Source of the DNA: Sisyra terminalis
Lineage: Eukaryota > Arthropoda > Insecta > Neuroptera > Sisyridae
Assembly: GCA_958496175.1 (NCBI GenBank)
Contig: OY292275.1
Span: forward strand, 19,344,001-19,408,000
Length of the DNA stretch: 64,000 nucleotides
Reading direction: 5' to 3'
Shown piece by piece: positions 63,669 through 64,000 of the stretch. The translations under genes and the position numbers were made by a program. The notes beneath the pieces were generated by a model. The model saw only the letters and a list, made by a program, of their open reading frames with translations. It ran no database searches and was not told the DNA's origin. Position 1 is the stretch's first letter, and every line of letters starts with the position of its first letter.

Positions 63669-64000
63669 GAATTTTCTTCTTATTTAAAGAAATATAAAAG
63701 CTGAGATCTGAATTTTATCATCTATTAAATAAAAGATTAAAAACACTTTTAATGAACTGATTATTATCAATTCATACTTGGTGACACTTATATTATGGTA
63801 TATAAGTGAGAAACAAAATTTTTTCAACATTTTCATCTCACGAATTCAGTTTTGGTTTCTCTTAAGAAAGAGAACTTATTTTTTTGTAAGTTTTTTTTTT
63901 TTTGTATTTGAAAATAACAAGAGACATGGAAATTAAATAAAACAAACTGTTTAAAGCAATGTAAATTCTGTCACTACTAAGAAAATAGTATAGTATGCTA
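63669..64000. other. AT-rich, no gene seen
   Basis: No recognisable feature to the end of the window. Confidence 0.5.

Noticed and set aside
1..64000. CRISPR arrays, rRNA genes, bacterial operons or integrated viral genes
   Set aside because: No regular spacer arrays, no rRNA motifs, no ribosome-binding-site-led gene clusters and no viral protein motifs were seen.

Overview
This is a eukaryotic, very AT-rich window that looks like arthropod DNA, most likely an insect. It has no long open frames, no operon structure and no prokaryotic gene signals. Arthropod-type mobile elements are frequent: tRNA-derived SINEs, non-LTR retrotransposon fragments, a mariner fragment, several hAT elements, a Helitron and a Penelope-like fold-back. 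The species cannot be named from what I can see.

Only one stretch looks like a cellular protein-coding exon: 12616-12746 on the + strand. It is a 5' coding exon of 43 codons plus 2 bases, Ser/Pro/Gly-rich, ending in a perfect GTAAGT donor. Two small upstream ORFs precede it, one of them a bare ATG-TAA. No second coding exon could be identified downstream. The simplest reading is that 1-12.3 kb is upstream or intergenic DNA and 12.75-64 kb is a very long first intron of a regulatory-type gene. That layout is inference.

The remaining recognisable content is transposable elements. From left to right they are: a SINE (122-808, minus) split by a 517-bp TA-flanked element with perfect inverted ends (245-761); an LTR-promoter-like module (2590-2770, minus); a long-TIR MITE (3717-4107); a decayed hAT (6741-7314); a hAT-like element (14845-15313); a 220-bp hAT MITE (23021-23240); SINE copies at 24963, 29715, 50005 and 56863; a mariner transposase fragment (32564-33000, minus); a hAT with 8-bp target duplication and a transposase remnant (41225-42161); a LINE fragment (46522-47085, plus); a non-autonomous Helitron (47515-48118); a hAT-like MITE (53771-54108); a second LINE fragment (57730-58113, minus); and a fold-back with a hammerhead-ribozyme-like core (63507-63668).

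The stretches between these are AT-rich DNA in which I see no gene, and they are listed as such. The five SINE copies share a tRNA-Ser/Leu-like box A and a common body. The 6741 and 41225 hAT copies share about 90 bp at one end and a shorter match at the other, so they are one family. All transposase and reverse transcriptase remnants carry stops or frameshifts and are dead.
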